From Mucilaginibacter gossypii (GTDB taxonomy: Bacteria; Bacteroidota; Bacteroidia; Sphingobacteriales; Sphingobacteriaceae), in the NCBI RefSeq assembly GCF_900100945.1, contig NZ_FNCG01000022.1, positions 1-64,000 on the forward strand: a DNA stretch of 64,000 bases. Reading direction: 5' to 3'. The position numbers and the translations under genes were made by a program. Below the pieces are notes generated by a model. That model had not been told where the DNA came from. It saw only the letters and a list, made by a program, of their open reading frames with translations, and made no database searches. Position 1 is the stretch's first letter, and every line of letters begins with the position of its first letter. Positions 40,630 through 49,613 of the stretch are shown here, piece after piece.

Positions 40630-41460
40630 TTATAAAAACCGGAAGCCTACATTGAATTTCAGTGTGAAACCATTGGTAGTCGGCAATTCGCGATAAGCAA
40701 ACTGGCCCTGGGTTGCCGCGCTGCGGGTAGCGTAAATAATGGGGCCGCCGCAAAGTGAAAACGCCAGCCGCGAATTTACAGGAGCGTAATTAAGCGACGG
40801 ACCGATCAATAAACGGGCACCGCCTTCGGCTTCATCGGCTTCCCAAAAACCTTCCAGGTCCTGCCCTACCGCTTCAAAACCGCCGAAAAGCTGGCCCGAG
40901 ATATGACGGTGCACACCAACGCTGGTTATCAAATCCAAACCATCGCGGTGAGTTGAAAACGCTTTTTCAAAGCGAAGATTAGCGCCAAGCTTCCATTTTG
41001 ATACCTCATATGCCGCGGTTATACGGCTGAACGCTACAGCATCACTGTTAAACTCCCTTCTGAAGCCCAGGCTCGCCCCCGCCCTGAAACCCATAGGCTG
41101 AGTGCCGCCAATAAAATCACGCAGTACCTCGGCTTGCTGCAGGGTACGCACACCACCATTGTTACTAAAGCCTGTACCCAACATGGCCATTAAGGTAAAC
41201 TTATTGCCCAGGTACCCCCTGGCCGAAAAATTTTGATCAACACCATCAAAACCCAGGGGTGTAACGGTGTGCTCACCATATCCGCCCGAATAATTTAAAC
41301 TCCAGTTGCGCCCTTGCGGATTAAGTGTGCTTATAGTAAACAAAAAAGGCTGCGGTTGGCTGAAGGTGCTATTGGCCACATCGCCGGCAGGCTGCTGTTG
41401 AGCATAGCTTGCTTTAATTATCGAAACAAAAAGAAGGATAAACAGGTAAGTTTTTTTCAT
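40630..41460 (-). CDS. Outer-membrane beta-barrel-like exported protein
   Basis: A 276-residue protein with signal MKKTYLFILLFVSIIKASYAQ. The mature part is a series of alternating strands ending in the typical C-terminal aromatic strand FTLKFNVGFRFL, as expected for BAM-assembled barrels. No named family is recognised. It is convergent with mnmD, only 9 bp away, and precedes no obvious partner. Confidence 0.75.
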   Translation of the reverse strand: MKKTYLFILLFVSIIKASYAQQQPAGDVANSTFSQPQPFLFTISTLNPQGRNWSLNYSGGYGEHTVTPLGFDGVDQNFSARGYLGNKFTLMAMLGTGFSNNGGVRTLQQAEVLRDFIGGTQPMGFRAGASLGFRREFNSDAVAFSRITAAYEVSKWKLGANLRFEKAFSTHRDGLDLITSVGVHRHISGQLFGGFEAVGQDLEGFWEADEAEGGARLLIGPSLNYAPVNSRLAFSLCGGPIIYATRSAATQGQFAYRELPTTNGFTLKFNVGFRFL

Positions 41461-41562
41461 GGTAAAATGTGCTTATGGGTAGCATTAACAATTGGCTAAT
41501 AAAATTAATTAATGTTAGTTTAAAATTAATGATACAGTAAGTTTTCATTAAAGATGTTATCA

Positions 41563-41570
41563 TACCTTTG
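41563..41570 (+). promoter_or_regulatory. -7 box of mazG
   Basis: TACCTTTG matches TAnnTTTG exactly; TTTT at 41542-41545 could be a weak -33 box. The ATG lies 29 bp downstream. Confidence 0.5.
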
Positions 41571-41598
41571 CAGCATAAGTATTCATTATAAATAATTT

Positions 41599-42402
41599 AT
41601 GCCTCTAAAAGCCCCTGAAACTGCCCCTACCGCCTCCATCGCGTTCGACAGGTTACTCATAATAATGGACGACCTGCGGGCCAATTGCCCATGGGATAAA
41701 AAGCAAACGCTGGAAAGCCTGCGCCACCTTACCATTGAAGAAACCTACGAGCTAAGCGATGCCATTTTAGGCGGCGATATGCCCGAAATAAAAAAAGAGA
41801 TTGGCGATATTATGCTGCACCTGGTTTTTTATGCCAAAATAGCTTCCGAAACCAACGACTTTACTATTACCGATGTTTTGAACAGCGTTTGCGACAAACT
41901 CATCAACCGCCACCCGCATATTTATGGCGACATTGAGGTGCAAAACGAAGAAGATGTAAAACGTAACTGGGAGCAGATCAAACTTAAAGAAGGCAACAAA
42001 TCTGTTTTAGGCGGCGTACCCTCTTCATTGCCGGCACTGGTAAAAGCATCGCGCATACAGGAAAAGGCGCGTGGCGTTGGGTTTGACTGGGAGGAGAAAA
42101 GCCAGGTTTGGGCAAAAGTTGAGGAAGAGATGCGGGAGTTTAAAAACGAATTTAATGCCGAAGATGAAAGCACTATCGACCATGAAAGGGCCGAAGCCGA
42201 ATTTGGCGACCTGCTGTTTTCACTGATCAATTATGCCCGTTTTATTAATATCAACCCGGAAAACGCCCTCGAAAAAACCAATAAAAAATTCATTAGGCGC
42301 TTTCAATACCTGGAGCTTAAAGCGCAGGAAAACGGCAAACAGCTGCATGACATGAGCCTTGCTGAGATGGATATTTTTTGGGACGAGGCAAAAAAACTGT
42401 AA
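41599..42402 (+). CDS. mazG: Nucleoside triphosphate pyrophosphohydrolase MazG
   Basis: A 267-residue tandem-domain MazG that hydrolyses (d)NTPs to monophosphates and pyrophosphate. The N-terminal domain has LRANCPWDKKQTLESL and HLTIEETYELSDAI with EIGDIMLHLVF (ExxE...ExxD metal site). The second domain has VGFDWEEKSQVWAKVEEE and ERAEAEFGDLLFSLINYAR. The length matches the E. coli enzyme. It is a single gene, followed by a lipoprotein gene. Confidence 0.96.
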   Translation: MPLKAPETAPTASIAFDRLLIIMDDLRANCPWDKKQTLESLRHLTIEETYELSDAILGGDMPEIKKEIGDIMLHLVFYAKIASETNDFTITDVLNSVCDKLINRHPHIYGDIEVQNEEDVKRNWEQIKLKEGNKSVLGGVPSSLPALVKASRIQEKARGVGFDWEEKSQVWAKVEEEMREFKNEFNAEDESTIDHERAEAEFGDLLFSLINYARFININPENALEKTNKKFIRRFQYLELKAQENGKQLHDMSLAEMDIFWDEAKKL

Positions 42403-42476
42403 ATAATACAGCCCGGCTGTAGCGTTTAGTTAAAAACGTGCGTAATGGTTAAAAATTGATAACGAGATAAGATTAT

Positions 42477-42902
42477 ATGAAACGTAATTTATTTTACCTG
42501 CTTCCATTACTGTTAACATTAGGCGTAGCCTGCTCGCCCAAAAATGAGGTTGTTCCGGTTGCTCAGCCACAAGGTAATTTTACAGGCGTATTTGGCGCGC
42601 TTGTTAAAAAAACAACTGGTACCGGTTATGATACCATTCGGGATACCATAGCTTTAAAACTTACTGCAACTTCATTTAAAGTAGCTGCCGATACCAGGAA
42701 ACACGTAGCAAGCTACGGCTCATTTGCTTACAACGGATATTATATTCAGTTTAACGATTCATCAGCAGTAGTACCGGGTGTTAATAAATTTCACCTTAAA
42801 AGTGTTTACCAGTATTACTATGATGGCACTATACTTCAAATGCAGCGTAACAGCAACGGCGATACGTTAACTGTTCAATACAATTTGAAGAAAACTAATT
42901 AA
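42477..42902 (+). CDS. Small lipoprotein of unknown function
   Basis: A 141-residue lipoprotein with lipobox LGVACSPKNE. The mature domain is beta-rich (GNFTGVFGALVKKTTGTGYD and FAYNGYYIQFNDSSAVV) and looks like a small lipocalin- or barrel-like sheet ending LTVQYNLKKTN. No family is recognised. It has its own terminator and probably its own promoter in the 74-bp gap after mazG. Confidence 0.7.
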   Translation: MKRNLFYLLPLLLTLGVACSPKNEVVPVAQPQGNFTGVFGALVKKTTGTGYDTIRDTIALKLTATSFKVAADTRKHVASYGSFAYNGYYIQFNDSSAVVPGVNKFHLKSVYQYYYDGTILQMQRNSNGDTLTVQYNLKKTN

Positions 42903-42927
42903 CTACTTTTTATTGTTTTATTACGTT

Positions 42928-42960
42928 GCCGGTGCCACATTGAGGGTACCGGCTTTTTTT
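42928..42960 (+). terminator. Intrinsic terminator after the lipoprotein gene
   Basis: GCCGGTGCC / GGTACCGGC form a 9-bp stem (one G-T pair) with an 8-nt loop, followed by seven T. Confidence 0.85.
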
Positions 42961-43067
42961 GATTACTACAGCAAATAATCCGGGCAATTTTTTTTTATTT
43001 TGTATCATTTAACTCTTTTGCTGCGTAAAGGCTTTAAAACAACATTTAGCGGAACTAAGTACATTTA

Positions 43068-43622
43068 ATGCATCCACCCCCTCGCATTACCGAAGAAGAG
43101 ATCGTAAGGCAATGCAAAAAAGGCAGCTTAAAACATCAGGAATTGCTGTATAAGCAGTTCTATGGCTATGCTATGGGTATAAGTTTGCGTTACAGTTTAA
43201 ACCGCGATGATGCCCTTGAAGCTGTAAATGACGCTTTTATAAAAGTGTTTAACGCTATTGGCGGCTACAATATCGATAAGCCGTTTAAAGCCTGGCTCCG
43301 CACCATTTTGGTTAACACAGCCATCGACCGCCGGCGCAAAGACCTTAAATTCCAGCTTAATGTTGAATTGGAAAATGCCGCCCCTATCAGGAGTAATATG
43401 GGGCCAGTTGATAATTTAAACGTACAGGATATTTTAAAATTGATGGTTGAACTCCCGGCTATACAACGAACTATTTTTAACATGTATGAGATAGACGGCT
43501 ATGACCATGACGAAATAGCCACAACGCTCGGCATCCCGGTAAGCTCATCACGCGTTTACCTGAGCAGGGCGAAAGAAAGATTAAGAAGTATATTAAGAAA
43601 AGAAGCACAAAACCATGGATGA
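43068..43622 (+). CDS. ECF-type RNA polymerase sigma factor
   Basis: A 184-residue sigma-70 family factor with only regions 2 and 4. Region 2 includes DDALEAVNDAFIKVFNAIGGY and FKAWLRTILVNTAIDRRRK; region 4 includes LPAIQRTIFNMYEIDGYDHDEI and a helix-turn-helix with VSSSRVYLSRAKERLRSIL. It heads a three-gene operon and overlaps the next gene by 8 bp. That downstream gene has the position of an anti-sigma factor, so activity is probably controlled by it. Confidence 0.93.
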   Translation: MHPPPRITEEEIVRQCKKGSLKHQELLYKQFYGYAMGISLRYSLNRDDALEAVNDAFIKVFNAIGGYNIDKPFKAWLRTILVNTAIDRRRKDLKFQLNVELENAAPIRSNMGPVDNLNVQDILKLMVELPAIQRTIFNMYEIDGYDHDEIATTLGIPVSSSRVYLSRAKERLRSILRKEAQNHG

Positions 43623-45135
43623 CCAGTTGGATAACGACTTAAGAGACCGCATCAGGGAAGTGTTTGATAATTACGAAGACACTACCGCTGATGAAGGCTG
43701 GCTGCTGCTCAGGGAGAGATTCCCTGTTCAGGAAAAACAGCGCCGCCCGGTTTACCTATGGTGGGCAAGCGCCGCTGCTGTCCTGTTATTGTTTTTGAGT
43801 ATAGGCTTATGGATAGCATCGAACAAAAATAATGTTAATAATGATGGCCAAACATTTTCGGCTAAACCGGTAAAACCTGCGCTGCCGCAAAGCAACACAG
43901 CAGATAGCAATGTTCAAAACGTTACCCCGGCACAGCCTCCTGTAACAACTAAGCAATCACCTGCAACAAACCTTGCGGGCAACAATAACACCCAATCCTC
44001 AGCAACAAAACTGAATCCGGCAGGCAACACCCCGGCAAATAAATCAAACGTACTTGCAAACAATAGCGCTTTAAATAAACCGGCGGGCAACGCAATCGTA
44101 AATCAACCGGCAGCAACCGTACCATCGTTTACACCTGTGCCGGCAAATCCTGTAACTGCAAACCCAGTTAACGGTATTGCCAAAACCAACGTGCCCCCTA
44201 CAGTTCAACCGGCTAATAACAGTGTAATCAACGTAACTCCGGCTAAAAAAGCTGATAGTGTAAAATCTGTATTGCAGCAAACCAACACGCAGCAATACGC
44301 TAATAACCCTGCTGTACAGCCTCCGGCAAATACCAAACCTGTTACTGCAAACCCGCCTGCTGTTCCATCAGTAGTAAAAGTAAAACCAAAGATCAACTCT
44401 ATGGAATCTTTACTTGCCAGCGATCAGGATCAGCCTAAAAAACCTGATATGGACATGAACGAACGCAGGGTAAAATTCAGTGTTTACGCGGCTACATTCT
44501 TTAACTACGCTAAGGGCAGCCAAAACCAGGTAAATGCCGGCGCCGGCTTTACATCTGATATTAAGCTAAGCAAAAACCTCAAACTTTCTACCGGTTTAGC
44601 TTTGGCCCAAAACACGCTTAATTACAATAAAAACCAACCCTCAAATGTTGCGGCTGCGGTGTCATTTTCGCCATCATTAAGCACAGCCTATAACACCCTG
44701 GCCGATTTTAGTAAAGTATCGTCTACACCTTCATTTAAAAACTACAGTGCTAACCTGATCGGCCTGGATATTCCTGTTAACCTTAAATATGAATTTAACC
44801 CGCAAAAAAATGACACTTATATTTCTGCAGGTTTAAGTTCGGGCACATTTATAAATGAAGCCTACACGGCAAGTTACAGTTACCCGGGGTTGGCACAGGC
44901 TGCAGGTGTACAACCGCAAACATCCGATGAAACAACGCACAAAAGCTTCAATAGCTTTTATTTTGCCAAAACCCTGAACGTAGCATTTGGTGTTGGCTAT
45001 CCGCTTGGCAAAAGCAACAGGATAATTATTGAACCATTTTTGAAATACCCGCTTGACGGCCTTGGCTCGCAGCAGATAAAATTTGGGGCAGGCGGCTTAA
45101 ACCTGAAACTGAACTTTACAACACATAAAAAATGA
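43615..45135 (+). CDS. Anti-sigma-like protein fused to an outer-membrane beta-barrel domain
   Basis: A 506-residue protein of unusual build. Residues 1-45 are cytoplasmic and acidic (DLRDRIREVFDNYEDTTADE), a transmembrane helix sits at about 48-67 (WWASAAAVLLLFLSIGLWIA), a 200-residue Asn/Pro/Ala/Val-rich low-complexity linker follows, and the last 220 residues look like a PorT/porin-type beta barrel with FSVYAATFFNYAKGS and terminal GLNLKLNFTTHKK. The first part resembles a membrane anti-sigma factor. If both ends are placed as predicted, one chain spans inner membrane, periplasm and outer membrane. Confidence 0.75.
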   Translation: MDDQLDNDLRDRIREVFDNYEDTTADEGWLLLRERFPVQEKQRRPVYLWWASAAAVLLLFLSIGLWIASNKNNVNNDGQTFSAKPVKPALPQSNTADSNVQNVTPAQPPVTTKQSPATNLAGNNNTQSSATKLNPAGNTPANKSNVLANNSALNKPAGNAIVNQPAATVPSFTPVPANPVTANPVNGIAKTNVPPTVQPANNSVINVTPAKKADSVKSVLQQTNTQQYANNPAVQPPANTKPVTANPPAVPSVVKVKPKINSMESLLASDQDQPKKPDMDMNERRVKFSVYAATFFNYAKGSQNQVNAGAGFTSDIKLSKNLKLSTGLALAQNTLNYNKNQPSNVAAAVSFSPSLSTAYNTLADFSKVSSTPSFKNYSANLIGLDIPVNLKYEFNPQKNDTYISAGLSSGTFINEAYTASYSYPGLAQAAGVQPQTSDETTHKSFNSFYFAKTLNVAFGVGYPLGKSNRIIIEPFLKYPLDGLGSQQIKFGAGGLNLKLNFTTHKK

Positions 45136-45884
45136 AAAAGTACATCCTTATCCTTGCCCCATTGTTGATTAGTGGGTTGCAGCTCCGTGCTCAAAAGTTA
45201 GAAGTTACTGTACAGGCCAACACCGGTTTATTTCATTTTGCGGGTAAATCATCATCGGCTACCACCCAGGTATTACAAGGCTCAATCACCGGAGATCCGA
45301 TGAACCGTGCCAATAACCCATACGGCAGCAAAAATGGCTTTAGCTATGGTGGTAGTATCCAGGTTCAAACCGTGTCAAAAGGCGGGTTTATAGTCGGGCT
45401 GCAGGGGGGATATGAATTACTACGAAGTAAAGTTAATATCGATAAATACTCACCGATTACAACTGTCTTGTACGGTGACTATTTACCTATAACAGCAAAT
45501 GATCCCAGGTTTGCAGTAACCGGTCATGTTGCTTTCCAAAACCAGAGTATTAACATTAACCCGTATATAGGTTATCGGTTTCAGCTTAATAAAGTTAAGC
45601 TTGATATTTTACCGGGGATGGATATTGGTCTGATACTGGATAGCAGGGACAAAGGTGAAGTAAAAGATAAAGACGGTAAAATTTATAAAATTGATTTTAA
45701 AAGAAGCAAAGCACCAACCGATGTTAGATTACGCCTTGGTGCTGTAGCCAGTTACGGGCGCTATGGGTTAAATGCAAGCTTTGCCCATGGCCTGACCAAT
45801 TATATGAAAGACATGGTAGGCGATGCCTCCTTTAATGCGCATAGTGAATATTTTAGACTGGGATTAAGTTACCGGTTGCTTTAA
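45132..45884 (+). CDS. Outer-membrane beta-barrel protein
   Basis: A 250-residue exported protein with signal MKKYILILAPLLISGLQLRAQ and alternating beta strands ending HSEYFRLGLSYRLL, a typical barrel C-terminus. It overlaps the preceding fusion gene by 4 bp (ATGA), so it belongs to the sigma factor operon. No enzyme motif is visible. It may be the envelope partner of the fused barrel. Confidence 0.75.
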   Translation: MKKYILILAPLLISGLQLRAQKLEVTVQANTGLFHFAGKSSSATTQVLQGSITGDPMNRANNPYGSKNGFSYGGSIQVQTVSKGGFIVGLQGGYELLRSKVNIDKYSPITTVLYGDYLPITANDPRFAVTGHVAFQNQSININPYIGYRFQLNKVKLDILPGMDIGLILDSRDKGEVKDKDGKIYKIDFKRSKAPTDVRLRLGAVASYGRYGLNASFAHGLTNYMKDMVGDASFNAHSEYFRLGLSYRLL

Positions 45885-45886
45885 AC

Positions 45887-47107
45887 TTATTTAAACTGGA
45901 TAGCCTTTACAGGCGAGATCCGGCTTACCAGCGTTGAAGGTATAATAAGTACAAGGAGGCAAATGATCAGCGTACCAATATTGAGGACAACAATATCAAA
46001 AATATTAAACTCAACCGGCACAAAGGTCATGTAATAGGAAGCCTGGTCCAGTTGGAAAAAATGAGTGTACATCTGGAAATAGCCGAGGCCTATACCCAGT
46101 AAATTGCCCAATAGCAGCCCAAATCCTATCAGGTAACTGGCATTGATCAGGAATATTTTGCGGATGGCCCAGTTAGATGCCCCCATGGCTTTGAGCATCC
46201 CGATCATAGCGGTTCGTTCAAGGATCATGATCAGCAGGGCCGATATCATATTAATAACAGCGACGGCCACCATCAATACCAGCATCACTACCGAATTTAC
46301 ATCCAAAAGGTTGAGCCACTCAAATATGGTAGGGTAATCTTCTTCAATGGTATACTCTTTCAATTTTACCGGCAAAACAGTCTCGAGCGCATAGGCGGCT
46401 TCATTAATATGATCAAAATCGGCTACGCGTAGTTCGTATTGGCCTATCTCGTTCGGCTTCCAGTTGTTAAGGCGGTTAATGAGCGATAAGGCACCTATCA
46501 CAAAGGTTTTATCAACCTCTTCAACCCCGATATTGAAAATACCTTTGATCTTAAACTGGCGCCTGCGCAGATCATCTTCCACAAAATACATCAGCAGCTT
46601 ATCCCCTACTTTCAGTTTAAGCCTGTCGGCCGTTGTTTGCGAAATCATGATCTCCTTTTGCGCCTCAACCGAATCGGCAAAGCTGATCACCTCGCCGGCT
46701 ACCATCATTTTTTTAAAGTAGCTCCAGTCGTAATTTTTGTCAACGCCTTTAAGTACCACTCCTTCAATTTCATTATTAGCCTTAACAATGCCCGGTTTGG
46801 TGGCCACCGGCATTACGTGGGTAATAAACGGACTTTTAAGCGCGCGCTTAACAAATTCACTATCAGCAGGAAATGAGGAACTTTGGTAAGAGTTATTCAG
46901 GTCGAACTTAACCACACGGATGTCGCCGGCAAAGCCCCGAACTTTATTGCGGATTTCGTGTTTAAACCCTTTAACGATAGCAAGTGACAGTATCATTACA
47001 CCAAGGCCCAGCATAATGCCTATTATTGCAATACGCACTATCAGTTTTGAAAATGTGCGTTTTGATTTAAATGTTATACGGGCTGATATAAAGGAGGCGA
47101 AACTCAA
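45887..47107 (-). CDS. FtsX-type ABC transporter permease (LolC/LolE-like)
   Basis: A 406-residue MacB/FtsX-fold permease. One transmembrane helix near the N-terminus (IAIIGIMLGLGVMILSLAIVKGF), a periplasmic MacB-like domain (about 55-260) and three C-terminal helices (VVMLVLMVAVAVINMISALL, IRKIFLINASYLIGFGLLLG, VVLNIGTLIICLLVLIIPST). Start FASFISARITFKSKRTFSKL matches lipoprotein-releasing LolC/E-like proteins in Bacteroidota. No ATPase gene is adjacent. Lipoprotein sorting is the probable role. Confidence 0.88.
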   Translation of the reverse strand: MSFASFISARITFKSKRTFSKLIVRIAIIGIMLGLGVMILSLAIVKGFKHEIRNKVRGFAGDIRVVKFDLNNSYQSSSFPADSEFVKRALKSPFITHVMPVATKPGIVKANNEIEGVVLKGVDKNYDWSYFKKMMVAGEVISFADSVEAQKEIMISQTTADRLKLKVGDKLLMYFVEDDLRRRQFKIKGIFNIGVEEVDKTFVIGALSLINRLNNWKPNEIGQYELRVADFDHINEAAYALETVLPVKLKEYTIEEDYPTIFEWLNLLDVNSVVMLVLMVAVAVINMISALLIMILERTAMIGMLKAMGASNWAIRKIFLINASYLIGFGLLLGNLLGIGLGYFQMYTHFFQLDQASYYMTFVPVEFNIFDIVVLNIGTLIICLLVLIIPSTLVSRISPVKAIQFK

Positions 47108-47193
47108 TGGCAGACTGATTTTTTGTACCTTCGCAAATATGCGGTTTTGCTGTTAAACCTGCTACTTTTAAAATTGTTTCAACTCAAAATTTT

Positions 47194-48435
47194 ATGAATA
47201 AGATTTGTGCTTTTTTACGATTTGCCCTGATAACAGTTTTACTTGCAAACACGGCCTGCAGCCAGGCAACCAATTATAAAAGCTGCAAGACGGCATCCAT
47301 CTCAAAAAACAAAAAAAACAGCCCTATTATTCCCGGAGCTGATCAGATTCCGCTGTATATTAACTATCTTAAGGGAAAAAATATAGGCATGGTGATTAAT
47401 CAAACTTCGGTTATTGGTAAAAATTTAACTGCCAGTGTAGATAGTTTGGTGCATTTAGGAGTAAACGTAAAAAAGATTTTTGGCCCCGAGCATGGTTTTA
47501 GGGGTAATGCCAGTAATGGCGCTACTGTTGGCGACACTCAAGACCCTAAAACCGGTTTACCTGTGATCTCGCTGTACGGTAACAAACATTATAAACCAAC
47601 CCCGGCCGATTTGAAGGGTATCGACCTCATGATATTTGATATACAGGATGTTGGCGTACGCTTTTACACTTATATTTCAACCCTGCATTACTTAATGGAG
47701 GCCTGTGCCGAAAACAATGTAGAGCTCATGATATTTGATCGCCCAAACCCTAACGGTTATTTAATTGATGGCCCTGTTCTGGATACGGCTAACCGTTCAT
47801 TTGTGGGCATGCACCCCATCCCCATCGCCCACGGTATGACTATTGGCGAATATGCCCAAATGATAAACGGCGAAGGCTGGTTAAAAAATGGGGTTAAATG
47901 TAAACTGAAGATCATTAAAGTGGCTAATTACAAGCATAATTTGCCTTATACCTTACCCGTAAACCCTTCGCCCAACTTAAATACGCCTATATCAATTTTA
48001 TTATATCCGAGTACCTGCTTATTTGAAGGTACAACATTTAGTTTGGGCAGGGGTACGCTCTTCCCCTTTGCCGTACTGGGGCACCCGGCGTTGAAAGGTA
48101 AATACAGTTTTTCGTTTACGCCCAAAAGTATCCCGGGTATGAGCGAGAACCCGCCGCAGAAAGACCAGGAATGTTTTGGCATTAATCTGCAAAATATTCC
48201 GCCAACTGATATCACGGGTACAGGTGTTATTAATTTGAAATGGCTCCTGGAGTTATATAACGCATTTCCGGATAAGGACCATTTCTTTAATGCCTATTTT
48301 ATAAAGCTTACGGGTACAGCCGAACTAAGGAAACAAATTGAAACCGGCAAAACCGAAGATGAGATCCGTGCTGGCTGGCAACCCGGACTAACTAAGTTTA
48401 AAGCTATACGCAAAAAATACTTACTATACGAATAA
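47194..48435 (+). CDS. DUF1343/NamZ-like exo-beta-N-acetylmuramidase, lipoprotein
   Basis: A 413-residue protein with lipobox LLANTACSQ near residue 23. The DUF1343 domain fills the rest: FGPEHGFRGNASNGATVGD, KGIDLMIFDIQDVGVRFYTY and MIFDRPNPNGYLIDGPVLD are its conserved blocks. Characterised NamZ proteins release N-acetylmuramic acid from peptidoglycan fragments, which fits a periplasmic lipoprotein in cell-wall recycling. It is followed 33 bp later by fmt. Confidence 0.88.
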   Translation: MNKICAFLRFALITVLLANTACSQATNYKSCKTASISKNKKNSPIIPGADQIPLYINYLKGKNIGMVINQTSVIGKNLTASVDSLVHLGVNVKKIFGPEHGFRGNASNGATVGDTQDPKTGLPVISLYGNKHYKPTPADLKGIDLMIFDIQDVGVRFYTYISTLHYLMEACAENNVELMIFDRPNPNGYLIDGPVLDTANRSFVGMHPIPIAHGMTIGEYAQMINGEGWLKNGVKCKLKIIKVANYKHNLPYTLPVNPSPNLNTPISILLYPSTCLFEGTTFSLGRGTLFPFAVLGHPALKGKYSFSFTPKSIPGMSENPPQKDQECFGINLQNIPPTDITGTGVINLKWLLELYNAFPDKDHFFNAYFIKLTGTAELRKQIETGKTEDEIRAGWQPGLTKFKAIRKKYLLYE

Positions 48436-48468
48436 CAGAATAAAGCACATCTAATACCTAAACATACT

Positions 48469-49386
48469 ATGAGAATTATATTTATGGGTACCCCTCAGTT
48501 TGCCGTTGCCTCGTTAGACGCTTTAATTAAAGCCGGCAGTGATATCGTTGCTGTTGTTACAGCGCCCGATAAACCGGCCGGAAGGGGACAAAAAGTTAGT
48601 GAGTCGGCTGTTAAACAATATGCCGTAGCTAACGGCCTAAAAGTGCTGCAACCCGAAAAACTTAAGAATGAGAATTTTATTGCCGAATTGAAAGCATTGA
48701 AAGCCGATCTGCAGGTTGTTGTAGCCTTCAGGATGCTGCCCGAAGCAGTTTGGAACATGCCTGCCAAAGGTACCATAAATTTACACGCCTCATTATTGCC
48801 TCAATACCGCGGCGCCGCCCCCATTAACTGGGCGCTGATTAACGGCGAAAAAGAAAGCGGCGTAACCACCTTCTTTTTAAAACACGATATTGATACCGGT
48901 AACATCCTGTTCACCGAAAAAATAACCCTTACCGGCCATGAAGATGCCGGCGAATTACATGACCGCCTCATGAACAAAGGTGCAGGGCTGCTGGTTAAAA
49001 CAGTTAAAGCGGTTGAGAGCGGACGTTACAACGAACACCCGCAATCGCAATTAGCCGAGGGGACAGAATTGAAACACGCGCCAAAGATTTTTAAGGATGA
49101 TTGCCGGATTGACTGGATACAACCAGCTTTGTCGATCTATAACAAAATTCGCGGGCTGAGCCCTGTACCCACCGCATACACCGAGCTTAACGGCAAAAGC
49201 CTAAAAGTTTATGCATCTGAATATCAATTATCAGAACCGGCCATACAACCCGGCGGCTTTTTAACCGACAATAAAACCTATTTGAAATTTGCGGCTAAGG
49301 ATGGTTTTGTGTTGCTAAAAGATATTCAGTTAGAAGGCAAGAAACGCATGGGTATTGAGGACTTTTTAAGGGGTGTGAAGTTGTAA
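48469..49386 (+). CDS. fmt: Methionyl-tRNA formyltransferase
   Basis: A 305-residue enzyme formylating Met-tRNAfMet with 10-formyl-THF. The Rossmann start MRIIFMGTPQFAVASLDALI, the catalytic LHASLLPQYRGAAPINWALI (SLLP with Asn/His nearby) and TTFFLKHDIDTGNILF are intact, and the C-terminal OB-type domain (about 205-305) is present. No deformylase gene is adjacent. It is the last gene of a plus-strand run; a palindromic repeat follows. Confidence 0.96.
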   Translation: MRIIFMGTPQFAVASLDALIKAGSDIVAVVTAPDKPAGRGQKVSESAVKQYAVANGLKVLQPEKLKNENFIAELKALKADLQVVVAFRMLPEAVWNMPAKGTINLHASLLPQYRGAAPINWALINGEKESGVTTFFLKHDIDTGNILFTEKITLTGHEDAGELHDRLMNKGAGLLVKTVKAVESGRYNEHPQSQLAEGTELKHAPKIFKDDCRIDWIQPALSIYNKIRGLSPVPTAYTELNGKSLKVYASEYQLSEPAIQPGGFLTDNKTYLKFAAKDGFVLLKDIQLEGKKRMGIEDFLRGVKL

Positions 49387-49455
49387 GAACATTTCGTTGA
49401 GCATCAGGGCTCTATGCGATAGACCCTGATGGGACGGGAAGTTAATATCTACGAT

Positions 49456-49590
49456 TGTCATTTCGACGAACAGTGAAAAGGTATTGCAGGGCTTGAGGAG
49501 AAATCTTATAAGCCCTGTAACAAGGCAGGGCGTATAAGATTTCTCTTTCGCTCCTGCGCTTATTCCCCCGCTCGCTCTATCGAAATGACA
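49456..49590. repeat. About 135-bp palindromic intergenic repeat
   Basis: Outer arms TGTCATTTCGACGAA / CGAAATGACA and inner arms GAGAAATCTTATAAGCCCTG / CAGGGCGTATAAGATTTCTC form a long imperfect stem. The unit TCATTTCGA...CGAAATGA has the same logic as the repeat at 18286-18385 (TCATTGCGAG) but a different sequence. It lies between convergent fmt and the M1 peptidase gene. Confidence 0.8.
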
Positions 49591-49613
49591 TTTTTGTTTA
49601 TATGAGTTGATTT

